A stretch of DNA of 64,000 nucleotides, from contig NZ_CP035493.1 of NCBI RefSeq assembly GCF_004135385.1, forward strand, positions 868,001-932,000, in the 5' to 3' direction. The notes below the pieces were generated by a model. The model worked only from the letters and a program-made list of their open reading frames with translations. It was not told the DNA's origin and did not search any database. This DNA comes from Xylanimonas protaetiae (GTDB taxonomy: Bacteria > Actinomycetota > Actinomycetes > Actinomycetales > Cellulomonadaceae). Numbering within the stretch: the first letter of the stretch is position 1; each line of letters opens with the position of its first letter. Shown one piece after another: positions 35,639 through 45,450 of the stretch. Both the position numbers and the translations under genes were made by a program.

Positions 35639-36385
35639 ATGTTCCGCGACACCACCGCCCTCACGGGCCGCCTCATGAAGCAGATCCTGCGGTCCCCGGA
35701 CACCATCATCACGGTGGCCGTCACGCCGCTCGCTCTGTTCCTGCTGTTCCGCTACGTCTTCGGCGGGGCCATCCAGGGCACGGGCAACTACACGAACTAC
35801 CTGCTGCCGGGCATCCTGCTCATCACGGTCGCCTCGGGCGTCGCGTACACGGCGTTCCGCCTGTGGGGCGACAAGCAGAAGGGCATCAACGCCCGGTTCC
35901 AGACCATGCCGATCGCCCGCTCGGCGGTCCTGTGGTCGCACGTGCTGACGTCGGTGTTCTCGAACCTCGTCACGGCCGCGATCATCATCGGGGTCGGGTT
36001 CGCGATGGGCTTCCGCCCGCAGGCGTCGTTCGCCGGCTGGCTCGGGTTCCTCGGCCTGCTGGTGCTGTTCACGCTCGCCCTGACGTGGCTGGCCGTCGTC
36101 CCGGGCCTCACGGCCTCGACCATGGAGGGCGCGTCGGCCTTCAGCTACCCGCTGATCTTCCTGCCGTTCCTGTCGTCGGCCTTCGTGCCGACGGCGACCA
36201 TGCCGGGCCCGGTCCGGTGGTTCGCGGAGAACCAGCCGGTCACGTCGATCGTCGAGTCCATGCGGGCCCTGATCGACCACCGCCCGGTGGGAACGGACAT
36301 CTGGGTCGCGCTCGCGTGGCTGGTGGGCCTGGGTCTGCTGGCCTACGCGCTGGCGGTCCGCACCTACGGCCGAACCCGCACCTGA
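35639..36385 (+). CDS. ABC-2 type exporter permease, DrrB type
   Basis: Membrane subunit of 248 residues with six predicted spans. The ABC-2 family pattern is visible: short N-terminal TGRLMKQILRSPDTI coupling helix, LLPGILLITVASG, and near the C-terminus PFLSSAFVPTATMPGPVRWF followed by NQPVTSIVESMRAL. It pairs with the ATPase directly upstream and ends the RHH operon. A long perfect hairpin follows at 36429-36480. Confidence 0.92.
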   Translation: MFRDTTALTGRLMKQILRSPDTIITVAVTPLALFLLFRYVFGGAIQGTGNYTNYLLPGILLITVASGVAYTAFRLWGDKQKGINARFQTMPIARSAVLWSHVLTSVFSNLVTAAIIIGVGFAMGFRPQASFAGWLGFLGLLVLFTLALTWLAVVPGLTASTMEGASAFSYPLIFLPFLSSAFVPTATMPGPVRWFAENQPVTSIVESMRALIDHRPVGTDIWVALAWLVGLGLLAYALAVRTYGRTRT

Positions 36386-36428
36386 CCCGCCCACCCGACC
36401 CGGCCCACCCGGCCCACCCGGCTCGCGG

Positions 36429-36480
36429 GCGACTCTGAAGGTCCGCGTATGGGCTCCCATACGCGGACCTTCAGGGTCGC
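36429..36480. terminator. long intergenic hairpin, probable bidirectional terminator
   Basis: Two 25-nt arms (36429-36453 and 36456-36480) pair with a single T-G wobble and only 2 nt between them, centred on GGTCCGCGTATGGG. It lies between the convergent exporter operon and purC. Confidence 0.75.
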
Positions 36481-36493
36481 TCGACCGTCGTGG

Positions 36494-37441
36494 TCAGGTG
36501 AGGGGGGCGCCCGTCAGGCGTTCGTAGGCCTCCAGGTAGCGGGCGCGGGTTCTAGCCACGATGTCGGCCGGGAGAGGCGGGGGCGGCGTGTCCGTCGCGC
36601 GGTCCCAGCCCGACGCCGGGGACGTCAGCCAGTCGCGGACGTACTGCTTGTCGTAGCTCGGCTGGGCGTGGCCGGGCTCCCACGCGTCGGCGGGCCAGAA
36701 GCGCGACGAGTCCGGGGTGAGCACCTCGTCGCCCAGGACGACGACGCCGGTGGCCGGGTCGACGCCGAACTCCAGCTTGGTGTCCGCCAGGATGATGCCC
36801 CGCTCGCGCGCGATCTGCTCGGCCCGTGCATACACGGCCAGCGTGAGGTCGCGCAGCGTCGTCGCCGGACCCTCGCCGAGCGCCTCGACGACGGCGGAGA
36901 ACGGCACGTTCTCGTCGTGCTCGCCCACCTCGGCCTTGGTGGCCGGGGTGAAGATCGGCTCGGGCAGCCGCGACCCGTCGACCAGCCCGGGCGGCAGGGC
37001 GATCCCCGTGACCGACCCGGACGCGCGGTACTCCGCGAGGCCCGAGCCCGTCAGGTACCCGCGCACCACGCACTCGACGGGGTACATCTGCAGGCGCCGG
37101 CAGATCATCGCGCGGCCCGCGACGACGTCGGGCACCAGGCCGTCGAACGGCTCCGCGCTGGCCTCGGTCGACACCACGTGGTTGGGCACGACGTCGGCAA
37201 GCTGCTCGAACCACCACAGGCTGAGCTGGGTCAGCACCACGCCCTTGTCGGGGATGCCGGGGCTGAGCACGTGGTCGTACGCCGACACGCGGTCCGAGGC
37301 GACGACGAGCACGACGTCGCCCAGCGGGTGCGCGCCGCCCAGCGCGGGCAGGTCGGGCTCGTACAGGTCACGGACCTTGCCGGAGTAGACGTGCCGCCAG
37401 CCGGGCAGGTCGAGGGCGCCGCCGCCGAACGCTTCAGTCAC
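36494..37441 (-). CDS. purC: phosphoribosylaminoimidazole-succinocarboxamide synthase
   Basis: SAICAR synthetase of 315 residues: joins CAIR and aspartate with ATP in purine synthesis. The opening GWRHVYSGKVRDLYE (phosphate loop) and VASDRVSAYDHVLSPGIPDKG match the family, as does VVRGYLTGSG. The length fits the about 300-residue actinobacterial form. Start is GTG at 37441. It is followed, on the same strand, by nothing close; purD lies 75 nt upstream, so purD-purC may be one transcript. Confidence 0.96.
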   Translation of the reverse strand: MTEAFGGGALDLPGWRHVYSGKVRDLYEPDLPALGGAHPLGDVVLVVASDRVSAYDHVLSPGIPDKGVVLTQLSLWWFEQLADVVPNHVVSTEASAEPFDGLVPDVVAGRAMICRRLQMYPVECVVRGYLTGSGLAEYRASGSVTGIALPPGLVDGSRLPEPIFTPATKAEVGEHDENVPFSAVVEALGEGPATTLRDLTLAVYARAEQIARERGIILADTKLEFGVDPATGVVVLGDEVLTPDSSRFWPADAWEPGHAQPSYDKQYVRDWLTSPASGWDRATDTPPPPLPADIVARTRARYLEAYERLTGAPLT

Positions 37442-37516
37442 GATCGTGACCTCTCGTGTGTAGGAGTGATGGTCCGCGAACCCGCCCTGCGACGTCGCGC
37501 AGGATGACGGGTGCGG

Positions 37517-38815
37517 TCAGAGGGACGGAACGGTGATCTCGCCGCGGCCGGCCTTGAGGCCGATGTCCGTGCGGTGGTGCGAGCCCTCCAGGCCGATGCG
37601 GGCGACGCCCTCGTAGGCGCGGGCGCGGGCCTCGTCGAACGTCGCGCCCTCGGCGACGACCGAGAGCACGCGGCCGCCGGCGGAGACCAGCGTGCCGTCC
37701 ACGGTCACCGAGGTGCCGGCGTGCAGCACGTGCACGCCGTCGAGCGCCTCGGCGTCGTCGATGCCCGTGACGGGGTCGCCGGTGCGGTTCGCCCCCGGGT
37801 AGCCCTGCGAGGCGACGACGACGTTGACCACCGGCGACGACGACCAGCGCAGCGCGGGCAGCTCGTCGATCGCGCCCGTGGCCGAGGCGAGCAGCAGCGT
37901 GGACAGCGGGGACTGCAGGCGGGCGAGGACGACCTGCGTCTCGGGGTCGCCGAAGCGGGCGTTGAACTCGACGACGCGCGTGCCGCGCGACGTGAGCGCG
38001 AGCCCCACGTAGAGCACGCCCGCGAAGGGGGTGCCGCGGCGGGCCATCTCGTCGATCGTCGGCTGCGCGATGCGCTCGACGACCTCGTCGACCAGGCCGG
38101 CGGGGGCCCAGTCGAGCGGCGAGTAGGCGCCCATGCCGCCCGTGTTGGGCCCGGCGTCGTCGTCGCCCACGCGCTTGAAGTCCTGCGCGGGCTGGAGCGG
38201 CACCACGTGGGTGCCGTCGGAGATGACGAAGAGCGAGACCTCCGGGCCGTCGAGGTACTCCTCGACGACCACCCGGGCATCGCCCGGAGACGATGCCCCC
38301 CGGGCTGCCAGCGCCTCGGCCCCGTGGGCCAGCGCCTCCTCCCGGGAGGACGTCACGACGACGCCCTTGCCCGCGGCCAGCCCGTCGTCCTTGACGACGT
38401 ACGGCGCGCCGAACGCGTCGAGCGCGGCCGCGACCTCCTCGACCGTGGTGCACACGTGCGCCATCGCCGTCGGCACGCCGGCCGCGGCCATGACGTCCTT
38501 GGCGAACGACTTCGAGCCCTCGAGCTGCGCGGCGGCGGCCGTCGGGCCGAAGACCGGGAAGCCCGCCGCGGCGACGGCGTCCGCGACGCCCGCGACCAGC
38601 GGCGCCTCGGGCCCGACGACGACGAGGTCCGCCCCGAGCGACGCGGCGAGCGCAGCGACGGCGGCGCCGTCGTTCGCGTCGACGGCGTGGAGCGTCGCCT
38701 CGCGCGCGATGCCCGGGTTGCCGGGAGCGGCGTGCAGCTCGTGGACGCCCTCGGCGGCCAGGGAGTGAACGATGGCGTGCTCGCGGGCGCCGGGCCCGAC
38801 GACGAGGATCTTCAC
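37517..38815 (-). CDS. purD: phosphoribosylamine-glycine ligase
   Basis: GAR synthetase of 432 residues with ATP-grasp fold, the second step of purine synthesis. The opening MKILVVGPGAREHA, the ATP-grasp segments GSKSFAKDVM and VVKDDGLAAGKGV and the metal-binding FNARFGDPETQ motif are all present. GTG at 38815 gives the canonical MKILVVG start; a TTG three codons upstream is possible. TACACT lies 8 nt before the GTG on the minus strand, suggesting a very short or absent leader. Confidence 0.96.
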   Translation of the reverse strand: MKILVVGPGAREHAIVHSLAAEGVHELHAAPGNPGIAREATLHAVDANDGAAVAALAASLGADLVVVGPEAPLVAGVADAVAAAGFPVFGPTAAAAQLEGSKSFAKDVMAAAGVPTAMAHVCTTVEEVAAALDAFGAPYVVKDDGLAAGKGVVVTSSREEALAHGAEALAARGASSPGDARVVVEEYLDGPEVSLFVISDGTHVVPLQPAQDFKRVGDDDAGPNTGGMGAYSPLDWAPAGLVDEVVERIAQPTIDEMARRGTPFAGVLYVGLALTSRGTRVVEFNARFGDPETQVVLARLQSPLSTLLLASATGAIDELPALRWSSSPVVNVVVASQGYPGANRTGDPVTGIDDAEALDGVHVLHAGTSVTVDGTLVSAGGRVLSVVAEGATFDEARARAYEGVARIGLEGSHHRTDIGLKAGRGEITVPSL

Positions 38816-38907
38816 GGGCGCCAAGTGTAGGCAGCCGCGTCGCCTCGCGGCGCGGCCGCCCGCTCCGCGGCGCCTGCCGATCCCCGGGGTTGGGGGCAGG
38901 CCCCGGT

Positions 38908-38973
38908 CGGGTCGGCGGTTCTGCTTCGGGTCGGCGGATGTATCAGCCGACCCGAAACAGAACCGCCGACCCG
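38908..38973. terminator. long intergenic hairpin after purA
   Basis: Arms 38908-38935 and 38946-38973 pair at 27 of 28 positions around a 10-nt AT-containing loop. Each arm contains GGGTCGGCGG/GGGTCGGC twice, so the element could have arisen by repeat duplication. It lies between the purA stop codon and purD on the same strand and would separate their transcripts. Confidence 0.7.
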
Positions 38974-38989
38974 GCCGCGCGGGCCCGCG

Positions 38990-40282
38990 TCAGCGCGCGT
39001 GGATCAGGTCGTGCACCGGGATGATCTCGTCGCGGCGCGGGCCGACGCCCACCGCGGAGATGCGGCAGCCCGAGATGTCCTCGATGTAGCGGAGGTACGC
39101 CTGGGCGTTGGCGGGCAGGTCCGAGATCTCGCGCGCACCCGAGATGTCCTCCCACCAGCCAGGGAGCTCCTCGTAGACCGGCTTCGCGTGGTGGAAGTCG
39201 CTCTGGTTGTCGGGCATCTCGTCGAAGCGCGTGCCGTCGACGTCGTAGCCCACGCACACCGGCACCTTGTCGAGGCCGGTGAGCACGTCGAGCTTGGTGA
39301 CCACGAGGTCCGTCAGGCCGTTGACGCGCGAGGCGTAGCGCGCGATGACGGCGTCGTACCAGCCGGTGCGGCGCGCGCGGCCGGTGGTCACGCCGTACTC
39401 GCCACCCGTCTTGCGCAGGTACTCGCCCTTGTCGTCGAACAGCTCGGTGGGGAACGGGCCCTCGCCGACGCGCGTCGTGTACGCCTTGATGACGCCGATG
39501 ACGGAGTCGACGCGGGTCGGCCCGATGCCCGAGCCCGTCACCGCACCGCCCGCGGTGGCCGACGACGACGTCACGAACGGGTAGGTGCCGTGGTCGATGT
39601 CGAGCATCGTCGCCTGGCCGGCCTCGAAGAGCAGCGTCTTGCCCTCGTCGAGCGCGTTGTTGAGCACCAGGGGCGTGTTCGCGACCATCGGCTTGAGCCG
39701 GTCCGCGTACGCCAGCAGCTCCTCGGTGACGGCGTCGACGTCGACCGCGCGGCGGTTGTACATCTTCACCAGCAGGTGGTTCTTCTGGTTGAGCGAGCCC
39801 TCGATCTTGTCGTGCAGGATCTTCGGGTCGAACAGGTCCGCGATGCGGATGCCCAGGCGGTTGATCTTGTCCGCGTAGGCCGGGCCGATGCCGCGGCCCG
39901 TCGTCCCGATGCGGCGCGAGCCGAGGAACCGCTCGGTCACCTTGTCCAGCGTCCGGTGGAACGAGGTGATGACGTGCGCCTGCGACGAGACCAGCAGGCG
40001 CGAGACGTCTACGCCGCGCGACTCGAGCGCCTCGAGCTCCTCGAACAGCACCTCGATGTCGACGACGACGCCGTTGCCGATCACCGGCACGACGCCCTCG
40101 GACAGGATGCCCGACGGCAGCAGGTGCAGGGCGTACTTCTCGTCACCGATGACGACGGTGTGCCCGGCGTTGTTGCCGCCGTTGAACTTGACGACGTAGT
40201 CGACGCGCGACCCGAGCAGGTCCGTCGCCTTGCCCTTGCCCTCATCGCCCCACTGGGCACCGACGAGCACGACTGCAGGCAT
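38990..40282 (-). CDS. purA: adenylosuccinate synthetase
   Basis: GTP-dependent ligase of 430 residues that joins IMP and aspartate in AMP synthesis. The P-loop [11 protein letters not shown] is at residues 8-18 with the catalytic Asp, followed by [11 protein letters not shown] and the IMP-binding [10 protein letters not shown] segment. The GTP base-contact region TKLDVLTGL is near residue 330. AAGGA precedes the ATG. It is divergent from a STAS-domain gene. Confidence 0.98.
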   Translation of the reverse strand: MPAVVLVGAQWGDEGKGKATDLLGSRVDYVVKFNGGNNAGHTVVIGDEKYALHLLPSGILSEGVVPVIGNGVVVDIEVLFEELEALESRGVDVSRLLVSSQAHVITSFHRTLDKVTERFLGSRRIGTTGRGIGPAYADKINRLGIRIADLFDPKILHDKIEGSLNQKNHLLVKMYNRRAVDVDAVTEELLAYADRLKPMVANTPLVLNNALDEGKTLLFEAGQATMLDIDHGTYPFVTSSSATAGGAVTGSGIGPTRVDSVIGVIKAYTTRVGEGPFPTELFDDKGEYLRKTGGEYGVTTGRARRTGWYDAVIARYASRVNGLTDLVVTKLDVLTGLDKVPVCVGYDVDGTRFDEMPDNQSDFHHAKPVYEELPGWWEDISGAREISDLPANAQAYLRYIEDISGCRISAVGVGPRRDEIIPVHDLIHAR

Positions 40283-40406
40283 GGGGATCCTTCCCTTGGA
40301 TGGCTTGTTGCCCCGGTGGTCACGTGACGACGCGACAACCTGGACCGCAGCGCAGTTTACCGGTCGTTGACCATCTCACCCGGGTGTTGTCGCGTACTCT
40401 CGCAGC

Positions 40407-40814
40407 ATGATCGAGATCGCGACGTCGCCGACGACGACGACCCTCGTGATCACCGGCGACCTCGACCTCGCCGAACGCGACCAGTTCCCGGAGATCGCCT
40501 CCCGCGTGGTCGGCCTGCGCCGCCAGCTGCTCGTCATCGACATGTGCCGCGTGACGTTCATGGACTCCACGGGCGCGGCGTTCCTCATCTCGCTGGCGGA
40601 CTCGGGCCGCAAGCGCGGCGGCGCCACCGTGCTGCGCGGCGCCGACGAGCGCGACCTGTTCGTGCTCGAGGTGTGCGGCGCGCTCGACATGTTCCGCGTG
40701 GACCGCGACCACGACTGCGAGGACTCGGCAGCCGACACGGCGTTCACGCGTCCAGGCGCGGCCGGGAGCCCCGCGGCCGACCCGCTCCCGCACCGGCCGC
40801 GACCGACCGCCTGA
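40407..40814 (+). CDS. STAS-domain anti-sigma factor antagonist
   Basis: Protein of 135 residues of the SpoIIAA/RsbV type. The phosphorylation-site region is VTFMDSTGAAFL with Ser 54. Residues 1-100 form the STAS domain; the C-terminal 35 residues are a disordered tail. TACTCT lies 6 nt before the ATG, so a leaderless mRNA is likely. It is convergent with a large phosphatase/kinase-like protein and a second STAS gene lies on that protein's other side, so the three probably form a partner-switching set. Confidence 0.88.
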   Translation: MIEIATSPTTTTLVITGDLDLAERDQFPEIASRVVGLRRQLLVIDMCRVTFMDSTGAAFLISLADSGRKRGGATVLRGADERDLFVLEVCGALDMFRVDRDHDCEDSAADTAFTRPGAAGSPAADPLPHRPRPTA

Positions 40815-40846
40815 CCCGCGCCCGCCCAGCGTGCGGTGGCCGCCCC

Positions 40847-43066
40847 TCAGTGCACGGCGAGCGACGCCGCCGGCTGCTTGAGCTTCGCCCACACGAGCTT
40901 GCCCGAGCGCGAGGGGCGCCAGCCCCAGTCCGCCAGGCGTTCGACGATCTGCATGCCGAAGCCGCCCACGCGGTTCGGGTGGCCGTCGGTGGTGACGGGC
41001 GGTGCCGGGTTGGCGTCCTCGACCTCGATGCGCAGCCCGTCGCCCGTGTCGAACAGCCGCAGCCCGATGTTGCCCCACCCGTGCAGCACGCCGTTGGCGA
41101 CGAGCTCGGAGACCACGAGCTCCGCCGACGCCGAGTCCGGCAGCCCCCACGCCTCGCACGAGCGCAGCACCGCGTGCCGCGCTCGCCCGATCGACGCCGG
41201 CTCGCTCGGCAGCAGCCAGCGCCGCGACCGCGGCGACAGCGCGGGCGTCACGGCGTCCGCCACCGGGTCCGGCAGCCGCACGACGACGATGGCGACGTCG
41301 TCCTCGGGCGCGTCGGCCAGCCGGCTCAGCAGCTCCTCGCCCACGCCCGCGGCGTCGCGCGCCGTGATGCGCGCCGACGTCTCGGTGAGCGCGTCGAGGC
41401 CCACCTTGAGCGAGCGGTCGCGGCGCTCGATGAGGCCGTCCGTGTAGAGCAGCAGGACGTCGCCCGGCCGCAGCGTCTCGCGGGCCGTGCGGCGCTCGAT
41501 GAACCCGAAGCCCACGAGGGAGCCGCCGCCCTCGTCGAGCTGGCGCACCTCGCCGTCGCGCAGCAGCAGCGGCGGCAGGTGGCCCGCCCGCGTGTACTCC
41601 ATGTCCCAGCGCTCCTCGCCCGGCCCGGCGGCGTCGTCGCGCTTGCGCAGCGTCGCGTACACGAGGCTCGCCGACCGGGGGATGCGCATGCCCTGCACGA
41701 GCGTGTCGACGCGGTCGAGCACCACGCCGGGCGTCGTCAGCTCGTACGCGTACGACCGCACCACGGACCGCAGCTGGCCCATCGCGGCAGCGGCCTCGAC
41801 GTCGTGCCCGACGACGTCGCCGATCACGAGGCCGACCGTCGAGCCGTCGATGTCGAGCACGTCGTACCAGTCGCCGCCCACCTGGGCGTGCTCCGCGTTG
41901 GGCGCGTAGTACGTCCACACGTCGAGGCCCGTGACGTCGGCCTGCTCGGGCAGCATCGCGCGCTGGAGCGCCTCGGCGAGCCGGTGCTCGCGCGCGTAGA
42001 GGCGCGCGTTGTCGATGGCCGTGCCGGCGCGGCGGGCGATGACCTCGACGACCGTACGGACGTCGTCGGGCTCGCTGAGCACCGCGACGCCGTCACCCGG
42101 GACGGCGACGCCCGCCTGGTCCCCGTTCCACGTGACCAGCAGGCCCAGCACCTGGCGGCGTCCGCCCATGGCGTGCACGACGACCGACGCGGGCCGCACG
42201 CCCGTCTCGTCGACGACGCGCGTCACCAGGTCGCGGCGCAGCCACCCGGACGCGCTGAAGGGCGGGTACTCGACGTCGAGACGCACCAGCACGGGGCCGT
42301 CGACGAGCCCGTCGAGCAGGTCCTGGACGGCGTCGACGGTCTCCAGGCCGGGGCGGGGCGTGCCCGCCTCCAGCGGGCGCTCCGGGTCGCCCGCGACGAC
42401 GTGGCGCGCATGCCGGCGGCCGCGGCCGCCCGGCGGGGCGGCGACGTCGATGCCCTCGGCGAACAGCAGCCCGTCGTCGTGGAGGTAGAACGCCGCCCAC
42501 GGCACCACGGTGCGCAGCAGCTCGGCGATGTCGCGCAGCGCGAACGGGTACTCGAGGTCGCCGAGCAGCTCGGTGGTCTGTGCGACCAGGTCCAGGTCGG
42601 CGCGCCGCCGGCGCTCGACGGCGAGGGTCTGGAGCTGCGCGGACCGCTCGTCGACGTACTCCGAGACGTCCACGCTCACGCCGAGGTAGTGCGTCACGCG
42701 ACCCGTCGCGTCCCGCCGGGGCGTGAACGTCACGTGGCTCCAGTAGGTGCCGCCCGACGCCTTGCGGCACTCCAGGGTGAACGTCCCGGCCTCGCCCGAG
42801 GCGAGCGTGGGCACCGCGAGCACGCCGCTCGACGGGTCGGCCAGCACGAGCTCGAGGGGTCCCAGCGACGCTCGCCCGGGGGCCGGGGGCGGGGGCTGCG
42901 CACCCGCCGGGACGCCCGTCTTGCGCAGGAACGCGTCGTTGACCCACAGCAGCGGCAGACCGTCGTCGTACGACCCGGTCAGGAACATGCAGAGGCCCGT
43001 CCCCTCGGCCAGCTCCGCGAAGAGGTCAGGGGACGGCTGTGCGTCACGCGTCGGGGACTCTGCCAT
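40847..43066 (-). CDS. PAS-GAF-PP2C(SpoIIE)-HATPase signalling protein
   Basis: Cytoplasmic multidomain protein of 739 residues. A PAS-like region lies at about 15-145 (ending YLGVSVDVSEYVDERS) and a GAF-like region at about 155-355. A PP2C/SpoIIE phosphatase domain follows (about 365-590; metal-binding QVGGDWYDV and LVIGDVVGHDVEAA, late LLLYTDGLIERRD). A C-terminal RsbW-like HATPase starts near 600 (ELVVSELVANGVLHG, then GGFGMQIVE). It would dephosphorylate STAS antagonists and also bind or phosphorylate them in response to a sensed signal. ATG at 43066 follows GGAGG. No sigma factor gene is adjacent. Confidence 0.92.
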   Translation of the reverse strand: MAESPTRDAQPSPDLFAELAEGTGLCMFLTGSYDDGLPLLWVNDAFLRKTGVPAGAQPPPPAPGRASLGPLELVLADPSSGVLAVPTLASGEAGTFTLECRKASGGTYWSHVTFTPRRDATGRVTHYLGVSVDVSEYVDERSAQLQTLAVERRRRADLDLVAQTTELLGDLEYPFALRDIAELLRTVVPWAAFYLHDDGLLFAEGIDVAAPPGGRGRRHARHVVAGDPERPLEAGTPRPGLETVDAVQDLLDGLVDGPVLVRLDVEYPPFSASGWLRRDLVTRVVDETGVRPASVVVHAMGGRRQVLGLLVTWNGDQAGVAVPGDGVAVLSEPDDVRTVVEVIARRAGTAIDNARLYAREHRLAEALQRAMLPEQADVTGLDVWTYYAPNAEHAQVGGDWYDVLDIDGSTVGLVIGDVVGHDVEAAAAMGQLRSVVRSYAYELTTPGVVLDRVDTLVQGMRIPRSASLVYATLRKRDDAAGPGEERWDMEYTRAGHLPPLLLRDGEVRQLDEGGGSLVGFGFIERRTARETLRPGDVLLLYTDGLIERRDRSLKVGLDALTETSARITARDAAGVGEELLSRLADAPEDDVAIVVVRLPDPVADAVTPALSPRSRRWLLPSEPASIGRARHAVLRSCEAWGLPDSASAELVVSELVANGVLHGWGNIGLRLFDTGDGLRIEVEDANPAPPVTTDGHPNRVGGFGMQIVERLADWGWRPSRSGKLVWAKLKQPAASLAVH

Positions 43067-43173
43067 GCAACCTCCACCCTCGGGCACGTCGGGACAAGTG
43101 GTGTTCCTGCTGGTCACTTCACCGTAGTGTGGTCCCGGGAAGCACGCGAGGCCGGGACTGCGAAAGGAGCATC

Positions 43174-43554
43174 GTGCGCGACATTTCCGACGCCGTCTCA
43201 GGGACGGGTACGCACGACGGAGCGCCCGAGATCGGTGACCCCGCGAGCGTCCACCTCATCGTGGGGGCCACGCGCGCCCGCATCGTGCTCTCCGGAGAGA
43301 TCGACGCCGACATCGGCGCAGAGCTCAGCGAGGCGACCGCCGAGGCCGAGGCGACGGGCCTGCCCGTCGAGATCGACGCGCACCACATCACGTTCATGGA
43401 CTCGTCGGGCGTCGCGTTCCTCGCCCGCGTCGCCTCCCGCATGCCCCAGAAGGTCCGCATCCTGCGCGCCCCGCCGACGGTGAAGTTCCTCCTCGAGGTC
43501 ACCCGCATCGGCGAGCTCCTGGAGATCGTCGACGACGTCGAAGGCCTCGACTAG
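43174..43554 (+). CDS. STAS-domain anti-sigma factor antagonist
   Basis: Protein of 126 residues with a STAS domain; the phosphorylation site is HHITFMDSSGVAFLARV with Ser 77/78. The segment VHLIVGATRARIVLSGEID opens the domain. GTG at 43174 follows AAAGGAG. It is divergent from the large PP2C/HATPase protein, which is its likely phosphatase or kinase partner. A strong hairpin follows. Confidence 0.9.
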   Translation: MRDISDAVSGTGTHDGAPEIGDPASVHLIVGATRARIVLSGEIDADIGAELSEATAEAEATGLPVEIDAHHITFMDSSGVAFLARVASRMPQKVRILRAPPTVKFLLEVTRIGELLEIVDDVEGLD

Positions 43555-43563
43555 CGCAAAGAC

Positions 43564-43599
43564 ACGGAGCCTCCCACCCTGTCGGGTGGGAGGCTCCGT
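43564..43599. terminator. bidirectional terminator hairpin
   Basis: Perfect 16-bp stem (43564-43579 with 43584-43599) around TGTC, between the convergent STAS and fba genes. Confidence 0.82.
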
Positions 43600-43625
43600 C
43601 GTGCTGCGAGAGCGTCAGCTCACGG

Positions 43626-44648
<1,023 letters not shown>

Positions 44649-44760
44649 CGTTGATACTCCAAAAGACGAGTGGATGAGCCATCGAGCATCCTCCCACGCC
44701 TGTGGCCTGACCGTCATTCCGGCCGTCGCGCGGACCGCCTGCCAGGCGCGATGTCGCCCG

Positions 44761-45450
44761 TCAGGGCGTCGCGTGCTGGAGCGCCCAGGCGAACATGGCG
44801 ATCGCGCCGGCCGCTGACGCGTTGAGCGAGCGCGTCGAGCCGTGCTGCGTGACGTGGACGACGACGTCGCACGCCGCCTGCGCCTGCGGGGTCAGCCCGG
44901 TGGACTCCTGGCCGAGCACGAGCACGGCCCGCGACGGGAGCGCGCGGCCCTCGATCGGGACCGAGCCCGCGACATTGTCGACGCCGACGAGCGTCAGCCC
45001 GCGCTCCGCCGCCCACGACGCGAGGTGGTCGGCGTCGGGGTGGTGGTGGACGTGCAGGTAGCGGTCGGTGACCATGGCGCCGCGCTTGTTCCACCGGCGC
45101 CGGCCGACGATGTGGACGCCTGCGACGTTGTACGCGTTCGCGGTGCGGACCACGGAGCCGATGTTGAGGTCGTGCGCCCAGTTCTCGATGGCGACGTGCA
45201 GCTCGCGGGCGGGGTCCCGGCGGGCGTCGAGCGCGGCGACGATGGCGTCGACGGTCCAGTAGCGGAACTCGTCGGCGACGTTGCGCCGGTCGCCGTGGGC
45301 GAGCAGGTCGGTGTCCCACCGCGCGCCGGACGGCCACTCCCCCTCCCAGGGCCCGACGCCGACCTCCGCCCGGTGGTCCGCCGTGGCGAGAGCGCCCGGC
45401 GCGGCCGTGCTCGCGGTGGCCTCCTCGACCTCCGGGAGCCGCTCAGGCAA
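44761..45450 (-). CDS. SpoU/TrmH family RNA 2'-O-methyltransferase
   Basis: SPOUT-fold methyltransferase of 229 residues that uses SAM to methylate ribose in tRNA or rRNA. The three family motifs are [30 protein letters not shown] and [17 protein letters not shown] (knot). The first 70 residues are an extra N-terminal part. The only start that keeps the frame is TTG at 45450, which overlaps the end of purT by 8 nt, with AAGG upstream. The precise RNA target is not known. Confidence 0.9.
   Translation of the reverse strand: MPERLPEVEEATASTAAPGALATADHRAEVGVGPWEGEWPSGARWDTDLLAHGDRRNVADEFRYWTVDAIVAALDARRDPARELHVAIENWAHDLNIGSVVRTANAYNVAGVHIVGRRRWNKRGAMVTDRYLHVHHHPDADHLASWAAERGLTLVGVDNVAGSVPIEGRALPSRAVLVLGQESTGLTPQAQAACDVVVHVTQHGSTRSLNASAAGAIAMFAWALQHATP

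Noticed and set aside
36429-36480. Mobile element terminal repeat or attachment site
   Set aside because: It is a single hairpin between convergent genes with no transposase, integrase or direct repeats around it.
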